From NCBI RefSeq assembly GCF_001552435.1, contig NZ_BCRE01000050.1, positions 1-40,861 of the forward strand: 40,861 bases of DNA. The letters run 5' to 3'. Below the pieces are notes generated by a model. The model searched no databases, was not told the DNA's origin, and was given only the letters and a program-made list of their open reading frames with translations. Origin of the DNA: Kribbia dieselivorans NBRC 106261. Lineage in GTDB: Bacteria > Actinomycetota > Actinomycetes > Actinomycetales > Dermatophilaceae. A program made the position numbers and the translations under genes. This document shows, one piece after another, positions 1-7,769 of this stretch (position 1 is the stretch's first letter; each line of letters starts with the position of its first letter).

Positions 1-179
1 CCGCCGCGCCGAATGCGAGCCCGTCCGCGCCGGCTCAACCGGCCGCGGCCACGCCGGCCGAAGCCGCCAGCCAACTCGAAGACCTCGCGCGGCGGCTCTA
101 CGAACCGCTCATGTTGCGGATACGGGCCGAACTGCTGGTCGACCGCGACCGCCGAGGCCTGCGGACGGACGCCTGGTGA
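1..179 (+). CDS. C-terminal end of an eCIS-associated protein (5' truncated)
   Basis: The frame beginning at base 3 is open from the window edge to TGA at 177-179. It encodes an Ala/Pro-rich linker followed by a charged helical tail containing LARRLYEPLMLRIRAELL and ending RTDAW. The upstream part of the gene is outside the window. A short helical protein with an 'LY-P---RIRAEL--DR-R-G--TD' tail directly before the tube gene fits my recollection of actinobacterial contractile injection clusters, but I cannot name the subunit. The tube gene starts 13 bases after this stop, and its ribosome binding site AAGGGAG overlaps the stop, so the two are probably co-transcribed and coupled. Confidence 0.7.
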   Translation, partial: AAPNASPSAPAQPAAATPAEAASQLEDLARRLYEPLMLRIRAELLVDRDRRGLRTDAW

Positions 180-192
180 AGGGAGCACAGTC

Positions 193-639
193 ATGAACGT
201 CGTGCAGGACATCGACACCGCCCTGTCGGTCGCCTTTCTCGTCAAGCTGGACGACCAGAGCCTGGGCATGTTCACCAGTTGTCAGGGCCTGGGCGCCGAA
301 GTCGTCATGGAGACGCGAGAGGAGGGCGGCAACAATGGGTTCGTCTGGCAGTTGCCCACGAAGCTGCGTTACCCCAACATCACGCTGTCCCGCCCACTCA
401 GCCGTGACACCGAGACCATCGCCAAGTGGTTCGCCAGCATGGCCAACGGCCACAAGCGCGGCGCGACCGGGACGATCGAGGTGATGCGCGCCAACGGCTC
501 GATCATCGCCACGTGGGGTCTGCTCGACGTCGTCCCGGTGCGCTGGAGCGGTCCGACCATCTCGGCCGATGACCCGCGCGTGCTCACCGAAACGGTGGAG
601 ATCGCCCACCACGGCTTCTTGGCCACCGGGCGGGGCTGA
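193..639 (+). CDS. eCIS tube protein, T4 gp19-like (148 aa)
   Basis: This is predicted to be a ring-forming inner tube subunit, or tube-initiator paralogue, of a contractile injection system. The 148-residue length suits the phage T4 gp19/Afp1-Afp5 family. Family-like features are the opening strand VAFLVKLDDQSLGMFTSCQG, the GLGAEVVMETREEGG segment, the KLRYPNITLSRPLSRD hairpin, and a C-terminal strand that closes the barrel (LTETVEIAHHGFL). I chose ATG 193 because AAGGGAG lies 7 bases upstream and the family starts here; the frame upstream is low-complexity sequence read out of frame with the previous gene. The LysM adaptor follows after 5 bases. eCIS loci usually carry more than one tube paralogue, so others and the sheath probably lie to the left. 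Confidence 0.9.
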   Translation: MNVVQDIDTALSVAFLVKLDDQSLGMFTSCQGLGAEVVMETREEGGNNGFVWQLPTKLRYPNITLSRPLSRDTETIAKWFASMANGHKRGATGTIEVMRANGSIIATWGLLDVVPVRWSGPTISADDPRVLTETVEIAHHGFLATGRG

Positions 640-644
640 GCACC

Positions 645-1415
645 ATGACTCCTCCCGCAGTGGCGTTCACCGCCACGGGTACGAGCGGCACCGGCGGTGC
701 CTCCTCGAGTGCCAGTCGCCCGAAGCTCGAGCACGCCTACCTCCAGCTCTTCGAGCCCTCACCCGACGGCTCGCTGTCCAAGCCGGGCCCCGAGATCGCC
801 AAGGTCGAATTCCAGTTCAACCCGCGCGAGCTCAGCCTGAGCAAGTCGGCCCACTGGACGCGCGCCACCGGCCGCGGCAACAAGCGCAGTGCGCCGCCGC
901 AGTACCAGGGCCCGCAACCGTCGACGCTGAGCCTGGAGATGTTCTTCGACGCCACCGACACCCAGGACAACAGCGTCGTCAAGCGCGTCGAGCAGCTCTT
1001 CGCCTGCTGCGTGCCCACGACCTCGTCCCACTCGAAGAAGAAGGACTCCCCGCCGTGGGTGCTGTTCCGCTGGGGCGCGCTGACGGGCTTCCTCGCCTAC
1101 ATCAGCAGCGTCACGGCGACGTACACGGTCTTCACCGCGGGCGGTCTGCCGATCCGCGCCGTGTGCACGGTCCAACTCGATGAACTCGCCGGGGAGACGC
1201 CGAACCAGAACCCGACCTCCGGCGGTCTGGTGCCGCGACGCGTCCACGTCCTCGTCGACGGCGACACGCTGCCCTCGATCGCCTACCGCGAGTACGGCGA
1301 CACCTCGATGTGGCGAGCCATTGCGCGCGCCAACGACATCGACGATCCGCTGCGACTGCGCTCGGGGGACACCGTGCTCCTCCCGGCCATCGAGGAGTTC
1401 ACCGATGCGAAGTGA
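645..1415 (+). CDS. eCIS LysM-domain tube/baseplate adaptor, Afp7-like (256 aa)
   Basis: This resembles Afp7/gp53-type proteins, which join the inner tube to the spike and baseplate. The N-terminal two thirds carries the CIS-tube-protein signature: KVEFQFNPRELSLSKSAHW near residues 54-72, followed by PPQYQGPQPSTLSLEMFFD. The C-terminal 60 residues form a LysM-like module (VLVDGDTLPSIAYREYGD ... NDIDDPLRLRSGDTVLLP) that begins at about residue 203. In T4 gp53 and Afp7 such a LysM fold contributes to baseplate assembly rather than to cell-wall binding. The ATG follows the tube stop by 5 bases with only a weak Shine-Dalgarno, suggesting translational coupling. The 3' end overlaps the spike gene by 11 bases. 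Confidence 0.9.
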   Translation: MTPPAVAFTATGTSGTGGASSSASRPKLEHAYLQLFEPSPDGSLSKPGPEIAKVEFQFNPRELSLSKSAHWTRATGRGNKRSAPPQYQGPQPSTLSLEMFFDATDTQDNSVVKRVEQLFACCVPTTSSHSKKKDSPPWVLFRWGALTGFLAYISSVTATYTVFTAGGLPIRAVCTVQLDELAGETPNQNPTSGGLVPRRVHVLVDGDTLPSIAYREYGDTSMWRAIARANDIDDPLRLRSGDTVLLPAIEEFTDAK

Positions 1416-3249
1416 GGAGACGAGCAGCACTCCGCTCATCACGATCGGTGGGCGACCCCTGAGCGCCGAGGTGGAGTCCAGATTGTCGAGCGTCGTCGTC
1501 GACGATTCCGTCGGTGTGCCGGATCTGGCGGTCATCTCCTTCCTCGACGATGACGCCGACATGCTCGAACGGGCGGCGGTCACGATCGGAGCGCCGTTGA
1601 CCGTCGCGGTGCAGCAGAGCGGCACCGGCGCAGCGCCGACCCTCTTCACCGGCGAGGTCACCGCGCTCGAGGTCGAACTCACCCCCACGGGTACCCGCAC
1701 GATCGTGCGCGGCTATGACAAGACGCACCGCTTCCGTCGCGGCGTGCGGGTCGAGGCCTTCGTCAACCAGACGCCGGCCGACATCATCCGGGCGAAGGCC
1801 CAGGCCGCCGGCGTGCCCGTGGGCCGGGTCGATCCGTTCGGGTCCGTGCAGGCCCACACCGCCCAGGTCGGCAGCGACTGGGAGCTCATCCAACGGCTGG
1901 CCTTCGAATCCGGGGTGTCCGTGGCGGTCAAGGACGGCAAGTTGGTCGTGGGCGCACCGACCGGAGCCGCGAGCGGCCCGGGCGCGAACAGCGCGCGGCG
2001 CAACCCCATGGTGCTCGAGCGTGGCGTCAACCTCGTCAGCCTGCGCGCGACGGTGACGGCCGCCGATCAGGTCCCCTCGGTCGAGGTCCGCTCCTGGGAC
2101 GTCAAGGCCAAGAAGGCGATCGTCGCGAAGGCCTCGGCCGGCACGTCCAGCGCGACGCTCGATGGGGTGGCCCCGGCGAAGTTGGCCCAGGCGGTCGGCG
2201 CTCCGGCCATTGTGGCGCCGCGAACGAATCAACTCGACGCGGGCGGGTGCGATCGGGTCGCCAAGTCGATCGCCGACCGCGTCGGAGGATCGCACGCGGA
2301 GTTGGAGGGCGTCGCCCGGGGGAATCCGGACCTGCGCGCCGGGGAGGCGGTCACGCTCGTCGGGGTGGGAAAGCCGTTCAACGGCAAATACACCCTGACC
2401 TCGACCCGGCATGAATTCAGTGACCGGGGCTATGTCACGGCGTTCAGTGTCAGCAACTCCTCGGATCGCTCGGCGTATGGACTCACCACGTCCGGGGGAA
2501 TGCGCGCGCGGGCCGATCGGCTCGATGGCATGGTCGTCGGCATCGTCAGTGACATCAAGGACCCGGACGGTCTGGGCCGGGTCCGCGTCACCTTCCCGGC
2601 TCTGTCCGACGATTTCGTCAGTGCGTGGTCGCGCACCCTCCAGTTGGGGGCCGGGGCCAACCGGGGGTTCTCCGTGCTGCCGGAGGTCGGTGACGAGGTG
2701 CTCGTCGCCTTTGGGCTCGGCGGCGCCGACGAGCCGTACATCCTGGGCGGCCTGTTCAACGGTCGCGACAGGCCCAAGCAACCCTTCGACCAGGCGGTCG
2801 ACAAGGGCAATGGCAAGGTCGTTCAACGCTCGCTCGTCTCGCGCACCGGCATGGCCCTGAACATGATCGAATCCGAGAGCGAGCAGAAGATCGACATCTC
2901 CACGTCCGAGGGCAAACAGCGCATCACGTTGGTGCAGAAGGCCGACGCGGCGATCGAGATCGTCAGTCAGGGACCGGTCAACGTCACCGCCCAGAAGGAT
3001 GTCACCGTCACGACCAGCGGCGGCAACATCGCGCTCGATTCCACCCAGGGCAACATCACCCTCGCGGCCACGAACATCACCCTCGATGCCAAGGCCGACG
3101 TCAAGATCAACGCGACCAACCTCAAGCTGGCCGCCAAGGCGACGGGTGAACTCACCGGCGCCACCGTCAAGGTCGCCGGTCAGGCCATGGCCGAACTGTC
3201 CGCCGCTGCGGCGACGACGGTCAAGGGCGCCATCGTGAAGATCAACTAG
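1405..3249 (+). CDS. eCIS spike protein, VgrG/Afp8-like (614 aa)
   Basis: This is the central spike that carries the tip and punctures the target membrane. The N-terminal 340 residues resemble the gpD/gp27-like hub (TIVRGYDKTHRFRRGVRVEA; VNQTPADIIRAKAQAAGV). A gp5-like OB domain follows at about residues 372-460 (GMVVGIVSDIKDPDGLGRVR; LPEVGDEVLVAFGLGGADE; PYILGGLFNGRDRP). The last 120 residues are a repetitive beta-helix-like stretch with short Val/Ile/Thr/Asp strands (GNIALDSTQGNITLAATNIT), ending without an extra effector domain. I chose ATG 1405, which overlaps the previous stop. Upstream in-frame sequence is the shifted reading of the LysM gene. The PAAR tip gene comes 13 bases later. Confidence 0.93.
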   Translation: MRSEETSSTPLITIGGRPLSAEVESRLSSVVVDDSVGVPDLAVISFLDDDADMLERAAVTIGAPLTVAVQQSGTGAAPTLFTGEVTALEVELTPTGTRTIVRGYDKTHRFRRGVRVEAFVNQTPADIIRAKAQAAGVPVGRVDPFGSVQAHTAQVGSDWELIQRLAFESGVSVAVKDGKLVVGAPTGAASGPGANSARRNPMVLERGVNLVSLRATVTAADQVPSVEVRSWDVKAKKAIVAKASAGTSSATLDGVAPAKLAQAVGAPAIVAPRTNQLDAGGCDRVAKSIADRVGGSHAELEGVARGNPDLRAGEAVTLVGVGKPFNGKYTLTSTRHEFSDRGYVTAFSVSNSSDRSAYGLTTSGGMRARADRLDGMVVGIVSDIKDPDGLGRVRVTFPALSDDFVSAWSRTLQLGAGANRGFSVLPEVGDEVLVAFGLGGADEPYILGGLFNGRDRPKQPFDQAVDKGNGKVVQRSLVSRTGMALNMIESESEQKIDISTSEGKQRITLVQKADAAIEIVSQGPVNVTAQKDVTVTTSGGNIALDSTQGNITLAATNITLDAKADVKINATNLKLAAKATGELTGATVKVAGQAMAELSAAAATTVKGAIVKIN

Positions 3250-3262
3250 GGAGGGCGTGGAG

Positions 3263-3544
3263 ATGCTTCCTGCCGCACGTGTCAGCGACCTGACCGGACA
3301 TCCGGGGGTCGTCACCGGCCCGGGTGTGCCGACCGTCCTCATCGGCGGGCTGCCCGCGGCCGTCGTGGGCGATCTGCACACCTGTTCGTTCCCGCCGCCG
3401 GCGGTGCACCCGCCCACGCCCTTCCCCAAGGGTTCGGCCACGGTGCTCATCGGTGGTCGGCCGGCGCTGCGCGTCTCCGACATGGCCGGGTGCGGCGCGC
3501 CGATCATCCCGCCGGGGTGCCCAACCGTGTTGATCGGAGGGTGA
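3263..3544 (+). CDS. PAAR tip protein (93 aa)
   Basis: This is a small spike-tip protein that caps the VgrG trimer. It has the PAAR repeat architecture: two half-repeats ending in the same strand, PTVLIGG at about residues 22-28 and again at the very C-terminus, with ATVLIGGRPALRVSDM between them. The His/Cys residues of the DLHTCSFPP and MAGCGAPIIPPGC segments are probable zinc ligands. The protein ends at the last PAAR strand, so no fused toxin is present. ATG 3263 is preferred over GTG 3257 because GGAGGG lies 8 bases from it but almost touches the GTG. One base separates its stop from the gp25 start. Confidence 0.93.
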   Translation: MLPAARVSDLTGHPGVVTGPGVPTVLIGGLPAAVVGDLHTCSFPPPAVHPPTPFPKGSATVLIGGRPALRVSDMAGCGAPIIPPGCPTVLIGG

Positions 3545-3545
3545 C

Positions 3546-3956
3546 ATGGCCGAGGAGTTCATTGGTCGGGGATGGTCATTTCCCGTGCGCGCCGACGCCA
3601 CCGGGGGAATTGCTCTGGTGTCGGGATCCAAGGAGATCGAGGAAAGCATTCGCCTCATTCTGGCGACGTCGCCGGGGGAACGACCCATGCGCCCCGAGTT
3701 CGGGTGCGCCGTGCACGACTACATCTTTGCGCCGGCCGATGCGAGCACCGCCGGGGATATCGCCTACGCGGTGCGGGTGGCCCTGGACCGGTGGGAACCA
3801 CGGATCGAACTCGAGGCCGTGGACGTCCGTTTCGACGAGGTCGAGCAGGGCACTCTCTACATCGACATCCATTACACGCTTCGTGGCACGAACGACCCGC
3901 GCAACCTGGTCTTTCCGTTCTACGTCATCCCGCCGACCGAACGGAGTGGCTCCTGA
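3546..3956 (+). CDS. eCIS baseplate wedge protein, gp25/GPW-like (136 aa)
   Basis: This belongs to the T4 gp25/GPW family, which nucleates sheath assembly on the baseplate. Diagnostic segments are GWSFPVRADATGGIALVSG at the N-terminus, the helix EEIE-type ESIRLILATSPGERPMRPEF (about residues 34-53) with the GERPM-PEFG loop, and the C-terminal strand TLYIDIHYTLRGTNDPRNLV. These match the family order. ATG 3546 follows GGAGGG by a short spacer; that GGAGGG forms the last codons of the PAAR gene. The stop TGA shares one base with the next ATG (TGATG), so translation of the baseplate J protein is probably coupled. Confidence 0.93.
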   Translation: MAEEFIGRGWSFPVRADATGGIALVSGSKEIEESIRLILATSPGERPMRPEFGCAVHDYIFAPADASTAGDIAYAVRVALDRWEPRIELEAVDVRFDEVEQGTLYIDIHYTLRGTNDPRNLVFPFYVIPPTERSGS

Positions 3957-5917
3957 TGCCGATACCGGTGCCCAACCTCGACGACCGCCGATTCCAGGAT
4001 CTCGTCGACGACGCCAAACGCATGGTCCAGCAGCGCTGCCCCGAGTGGACCGACCACAACGTCTCCGACCCCGGCGTGACGCTGATCGAGACGTTCGCGT
4101 ACATGACCGACGCGCTGCTGTATCGGCTCAACCGCGTCCCCGACAAGCTCTACCTCGCCTTCCTCGATCTCATCGGCATTCGGCCCCACCCCGCCACCGC
4201 GGCCGGCGCCGACGTGACCTTCTGGCTGTCCTCGCCGCAGGAGGAGGACGTCACCGTGCGGCGTGGTACGCAGGTGAGCACGGTGCGCACCGAGCACGAC
4301 GAGGCGACCGTCTTCGAGACGGTGCGTGAACTCGTCATCCCGACGCGGTCGTTGAGCCTGGTCGCGACCCAGGGTGTGGAGGGCGAGGTGATCACCCGCG
4401 CCACGGAGCTCCGTGAAGCCAGTGGATTCAACGCGTTCTCGGAGAACCCGGCTCAGGGCGACGCCCTGCTGGTCGCCCTCGACGACGCGGCTCCGCAGTG
4501 CGCCATCGAGTTGCGTCTCGATTGCGAGGTGCGCGGCGTGGGTGTCAATCCCGAACACCCGCCGCTGCGGTGGGAAGCCTGGACCGCCGACGGCTGGCGC
4601 CGCTGCGAGACCGAGCGCGACGGGACCGGTGGTCTCAACCGCGCCGGATACATCGTCATCCACGTCCCGCAGGAGCACGTCGCCTCGACGATGGGTGGGG
4701 TCCGGGGAGGCTGGCTGCGCACGGTCGTGACCGAGCCCGAGCCGGGGTATCCGCCGTACACGATCTCCCCGATGGTCCGCGCCGCGCAGGCCCAGACGGT
4801 CGGGGCCACCGTGCGGGCCGTGCATGCGGAGGACGTGTTCGATGAGGTCGTCGGGCTCTCCGAGGGCGTGCCGGGCCAGACCTTCCGCCTCGAACGCGCC
4901 CCGGTCGTCGATGACGGGCGGCCGTTGGAGATCGAGGTGGCCGGCGGCTCCGGGTGGCAGACGTGGCTGGAGGTCGGCCAGTTCACCGATCACGGTCCCG
5001 AGGATCGTGTCTTCCGGGTGGACCGCACCGAGGCGACGATCGAGTTCGGGCCGGCGGTGCGTGAACCCGACGGCACGTTGACGGGCTATGGGGCGGTGCC
5101 GCCGAAGGGCTCACCGATCCGGGTTCCGGTCTACCGCACGGGCGGAGGAGCGAACGGCAACGTGTCGGCGCGCGCCATCTCCGTGCTGCGCACCTCCATT
5201 CCCCTGATGGAGCGCGTGGAGAACCGACACCCGGCCAGCGGGGGCACCGCCGCCGAAACCCTCGATGAACTCCGCGTGCGCGGCCCGCTGGACCTGCGCA
5301 CGCGCGATCGCGCCGTCACCGCGGCGGACTACGAACTGCTTGCCCGCCAGGCGGCGCCGTCACTGGCGCGGGTGCGGTGTGTCGGTGAGGGAGATCTGAC
5401 CGCGCGCCTGTTGGTCGTGCCCGATGTGCCGGTCGAGGCCGATGGTCGGCTTCCGTTCGAGTCCCTGCTCCCAGAGGTGTCCGTGCTCGAGACGGTGTCG
5501 CGTTTTCTTGATGATCGACGGATCGTCGGCAGTCGCCTGATCATCGAGCCGCCCTTCTATCAGGGGATCACGGTCGTGGCGCGCATCACCGCCCGCTCCC
5601 GCGTGGAACCGGAGAAGTTGCGCGCGGACGCCCTGGCGGCGCTCTACCGCCACTTCAACCCCCTGACCGGAGGACCGGACGGGCAGGGCTGGCCGTTCGG
5701 CCGACCGGTCCACGTCGGCGAGGTGTACGCGGTGCTGCAGGGACTTGCGGGCACCGAGATGGTCGAGGACGTCAAGCTCTTCGCCGCCGACCCGACGACC
5801 GGGGTGCGCGGTGAACCCACCGACCGGATCGTCCTCGATCCCAACGCCTTGGCGTTCTCGTTCCAGCACCAGGTTCGGGTCTCCGGGGCCGGCCCGCTGC
5901 CCGGCGGGGTGGGGTGA
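3956..5917 (+). CDS. eCIS baseplate J family protein, Afp11-like (653 aa)
   Basis: This is a large wedge protein of the gpJ/gp6/Afp11 class that forms the baseplate ring. It opens with PVPNLDDRRFQDLVDDAKRM and the conserved WTDHNVSDPGVTLIETFAYM (about residues 29-48), the hallmark of actinobacterial 'putative baseplate assembly' proteins. Later come VYRTGGGANGNVSARAIS (about residues 392-409), the RTRDRAVTAADYELLARQAA segment (about 448-467) typical of baseplate J proteins, and a C-terminal FNPLTGGPDGQGWPFGRPVH. Length is normal for the eCIS type, which is longer than phage P2 gpJ. The start is fixed by the TGATG overlap with gp25. Confidence 0.93.
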   Translation: MPIPVPNLDDRRFQDLVDDAKRMVQQRCPEWTDHNVSDPGVTLIETFAYMTDALLYRLNRVPDKLYLAFLDLIGIRPHPATAAGADVTFWLSSPQEEDVTVRRGTQVSTVRTEHDEATVFETVRELVIPTRSLSLVATQGVEGEVITRATELREASGFNAFSENPAQGDALLVALDDAAPQCAIELRLDCEVRGVGVNPEHPPLRWEAWTADGWRRCETERDGTGGLNRAGYIVIHVPQEHVASTMGGVRGGWLRTVVTEPEPGYPPYTISPMVRAAQAQTVGATVRAVHAEDVFDEVVGLSEGVPGQTFRLERAPVVDDGRPLEIEVAGGSGWQTWLEVGQFTDHGPEDRVFRVDRTEATIEFGPAVREPDGTLTGYGAVPPKGSPIRVPVYRTGGGANGNVSARAISVLRTSIPLMERVENRHPASGGTAAETLDELRVRGPLDLRTRDRAVTAADYELLARQAAPSLARVRCVGEGDLTARLLVVPDVPVEADGRLPFESLLPEVSVLETVSRFLDDRRIVGSRLIIEPPFYQGITVVARITARSRVEPEKLRADALAALYRHFNPLTGGPDGQGWPFGRPVHVGEVYAVLQGLAGTEMVEDVKLFAADPTTGVRGEPTDRIVLDPNALAFSFQHQVRVSGAGPLPGGVG

Positions 5918-5921
5918 CGTC

Positions 5922-6461
5922 GTGCGCGGCATGATTCCGGGGTTGACCTCGCCCCATCCGTTCATTCATCTCCTCCCGGGCGCCTATCAGGAGGATGACT
6001 TCACGGCCCGGTTCGTGGCCGCCTTCGACGACGCCCTTGCCCCGATCCTGAGCACCGTCGACAACATCCCCGCCTACGTCGACCCGGGCACGGCACCGGC
6101 CGATCTGCTCGCCTTCGTCGGCTCGTGGGTGGCGGCCAACCTGGACCCCACCACCCCGCTTGGGGTCCAGCGCCTCGCCGTGCGCGAGGCGGTTGAGACC
6201 CACCGGTTCAGCGGTACCGCGCGTGGCCTGCGATCGATGCTCCACCACCTGACCGGTGGCGATGTCGAGATCGCGGACTCGGGCGCGACCGCCTGGTCGG
6301 TGACCCCGGGCGCCGAGGCTCCCGGCACCCTGCCGGCGCGACTTCAGGTGCGGATCGGCGTCGACGACCCGGAGGCGGTCGACCTGCCCCTGATCAACGC
6401 GGCCGTGGCGGCGGCCGTGCCCCCCTATGTTCAGCACGAGATCGAGGTGTGGCAACGATGA
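5922..6461 (+). CDS. eCIS tail protein I-like baseplate protein, Afp12-like (179 aa)
   Basis: This is a baseplate wedge partner of the J protein, in the phage tail protein I (P2 gpI) class. Family features are an N-terminal LLPGAYQEDDFTARFVAAFD segment, IPAYVDPGTAPADLLAFVGS at about residues 47-66, and the RLAVREAVETHRFSGTARGL helix (about 84-103) with LRSMLHHLTGG. The product ends in VQHEIEVWQR. GTG 5922 is preferred, five bases after the previous stop with GGGGTGA ahead of it; ATG 5931 in the same frame is possible. The stop overlaps the next ATG as ATGA. Expression is presumably as part of the structural operon. Confidence 0.88.
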   Translation: MRGMIPGLTSPHPFIHLLPGAYQEDDFTARFVAAFDDALAPILSTVDNIPAYVDPGTAPADLLAFVGSWVAANLDPTTPLGVQRLAVREAVETHRFSGTARGLRSMLHHLTGGDVEIADSGATAWSVTPGAEAPGTLPARLQVRIGVDDPEAVDLPLINAAVAAAVPPYVQHEIEVWQR

Positions 6462-7681
6462 GCGAGGTTTCCAACGAAGCTGGGACCAGCACGGTGGTGT
6501 GTGACGAGTGTGGGTCGCACAACGAGTGGGGCACGGCCTTCTGCGGGTCGTGTGGGGCCTACCTGGATTGGGACGGGCAGCCCTCGCCCGAGGAACCAGC
6601 CGTGGTCGAACCGGTCGCCCTCGTTGAGGCGGCGGCCGAACCGCTACCAGCGACCGCACCTGAGCCGGCGGCTGAACCGCAGCCCGCGGTCGCGCCCGAG
6701 AGTCTCGCGCCTGAGACTGCGGTCGCGCCAGAGCCCGAGGTGGCGCCCGAGTCGAAGGCCAAGACGGAGGTCTCGCCCGGGCCCGTCGCCCGGTCGGCCT
6801 CACCGAAGCAACCGGCACCCCAGAAACCGGCACCCCAGAAGCCGGCACCCCAGCAGCCCGCCGCACGCCAACCCGCCGCCGAGGCGAAGCCGAAGCCGAA
6901 GCGGCCCGCACCGACCCACAACGAGCCACCCCTTCGCCCCGGCGACCTCGTGTGCGGCACGTGCGGCACGGGCAACGCGCCGGCGCGCAACTTCTGCCGC
7001 CGGTGTGGATCCCCGCTGGCCGATGCGACCGTGGTGGCGGCCGACCCGTGGTGGCGTCGACTCTTCTCCCGGCGATCGGCGGCACCCGCGGCCGGCACGA
7101 GGCCGAAGATCCGCCGTCGATCGAGGCTCCCCGGCCGATTGGTCGCACTCGCGCTCGTGGCCGCCGTGGTGTACGGCGTCGTCGCCTTTGCCTGGCCGTG
7201 GTGGAAGGGCGGCGCCCAGGACTCGGTGCTCGATCGCGTCTCCGGCACCCAGCGGTACGAACCGACCACCGTCAGCGCGTAGTCGTCCGCGCCGCAGCAC
7301 CCGGCCTCCCTGCTGCGTGACGGGAATCCGGACACGTACTGGACCCCAGCCGGGCGCGGGGGCGGCACGAACCAGTACGTGCAGGCGAACTTCGACAAAC
7401 CCTTCCGGTTGGTCGCGGTGCAGATCTTCAACGGGTCCTCCCGCCAGGACAAGGACTACCTCAAGACGGGTCGACCCGCGAATGTCATGCTGACGATCAC
7501 CACAGCCGACGGCTCGGTCGAACGGCGCGCGTTGAAACTGCGCGACGAGCCGACCCAGCAGGACCATCTCATCGGGATCAACGACGTGACCCGCGTGCGC
7601 ATGACCGTCAGAAGTGCCGTCGGGGCCTCACCGAAGAAGCGGATCGCCATCGGGGAGGTGGCGTACTTCACGCGCGGCTGA
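6458..7681 (+). pseudogene. eCIS zinc-ribbon membrane protein with C-terminal discoidin-like domain, interrupted by in-frame TAG
   Basis: The frame spans 408 codons and holds one internal stop, TAG at 7280-7282, after codon 274. Part one has two zinc ribbons (CDECGSHNEWGTAFCGSCGA near residues 15-34; CGTCGTGNAPARNFCRRCGS near 168-187) joined by a Pro/Ala/Glu linker. One membrane helix follows (LVALALVAAVVYGVVAFAWP, about 229-248). Part two, in the same frame, is a discoidin/glycan-binding-like domain (LLRDGNPDTYWTPAG; FDKPFRLVAVQIFNG; GEVAYFTRG at the end). Such multidomain proteins occur in actinobacterial eCIS loci and may anchor or surface-tether the system; that role is inferred. The stop lies in a serine-rich join (SA*SS), so TCG to TAG is the simplest explanation. 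A sequencing error or amber read-through cannot be excluded. Confidence 0.8.
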
Positions 7682-7769
7682 CGCCTCGCCGCCCGGTCGC
7701 GGAGGTCGCCGGCCCCAGCCCGGGTGACGACGGGAGCACGCTCACCCCGATCGAGGTCAGTACCTCCGC

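Noticed and set aside
109-612. Long minus-strand frame opposite the tube gene
   Set aside because: It is a mirror of a strongly recognisable gp19-like gene, with no family signature or ribosome site of its own; high GC makes such frames common.
3263-3544. Possible fused toxin on the PAAR protein
   Set aside because: The product stops at the last PAAR strand and the next gene is a clear gp25 homologue.
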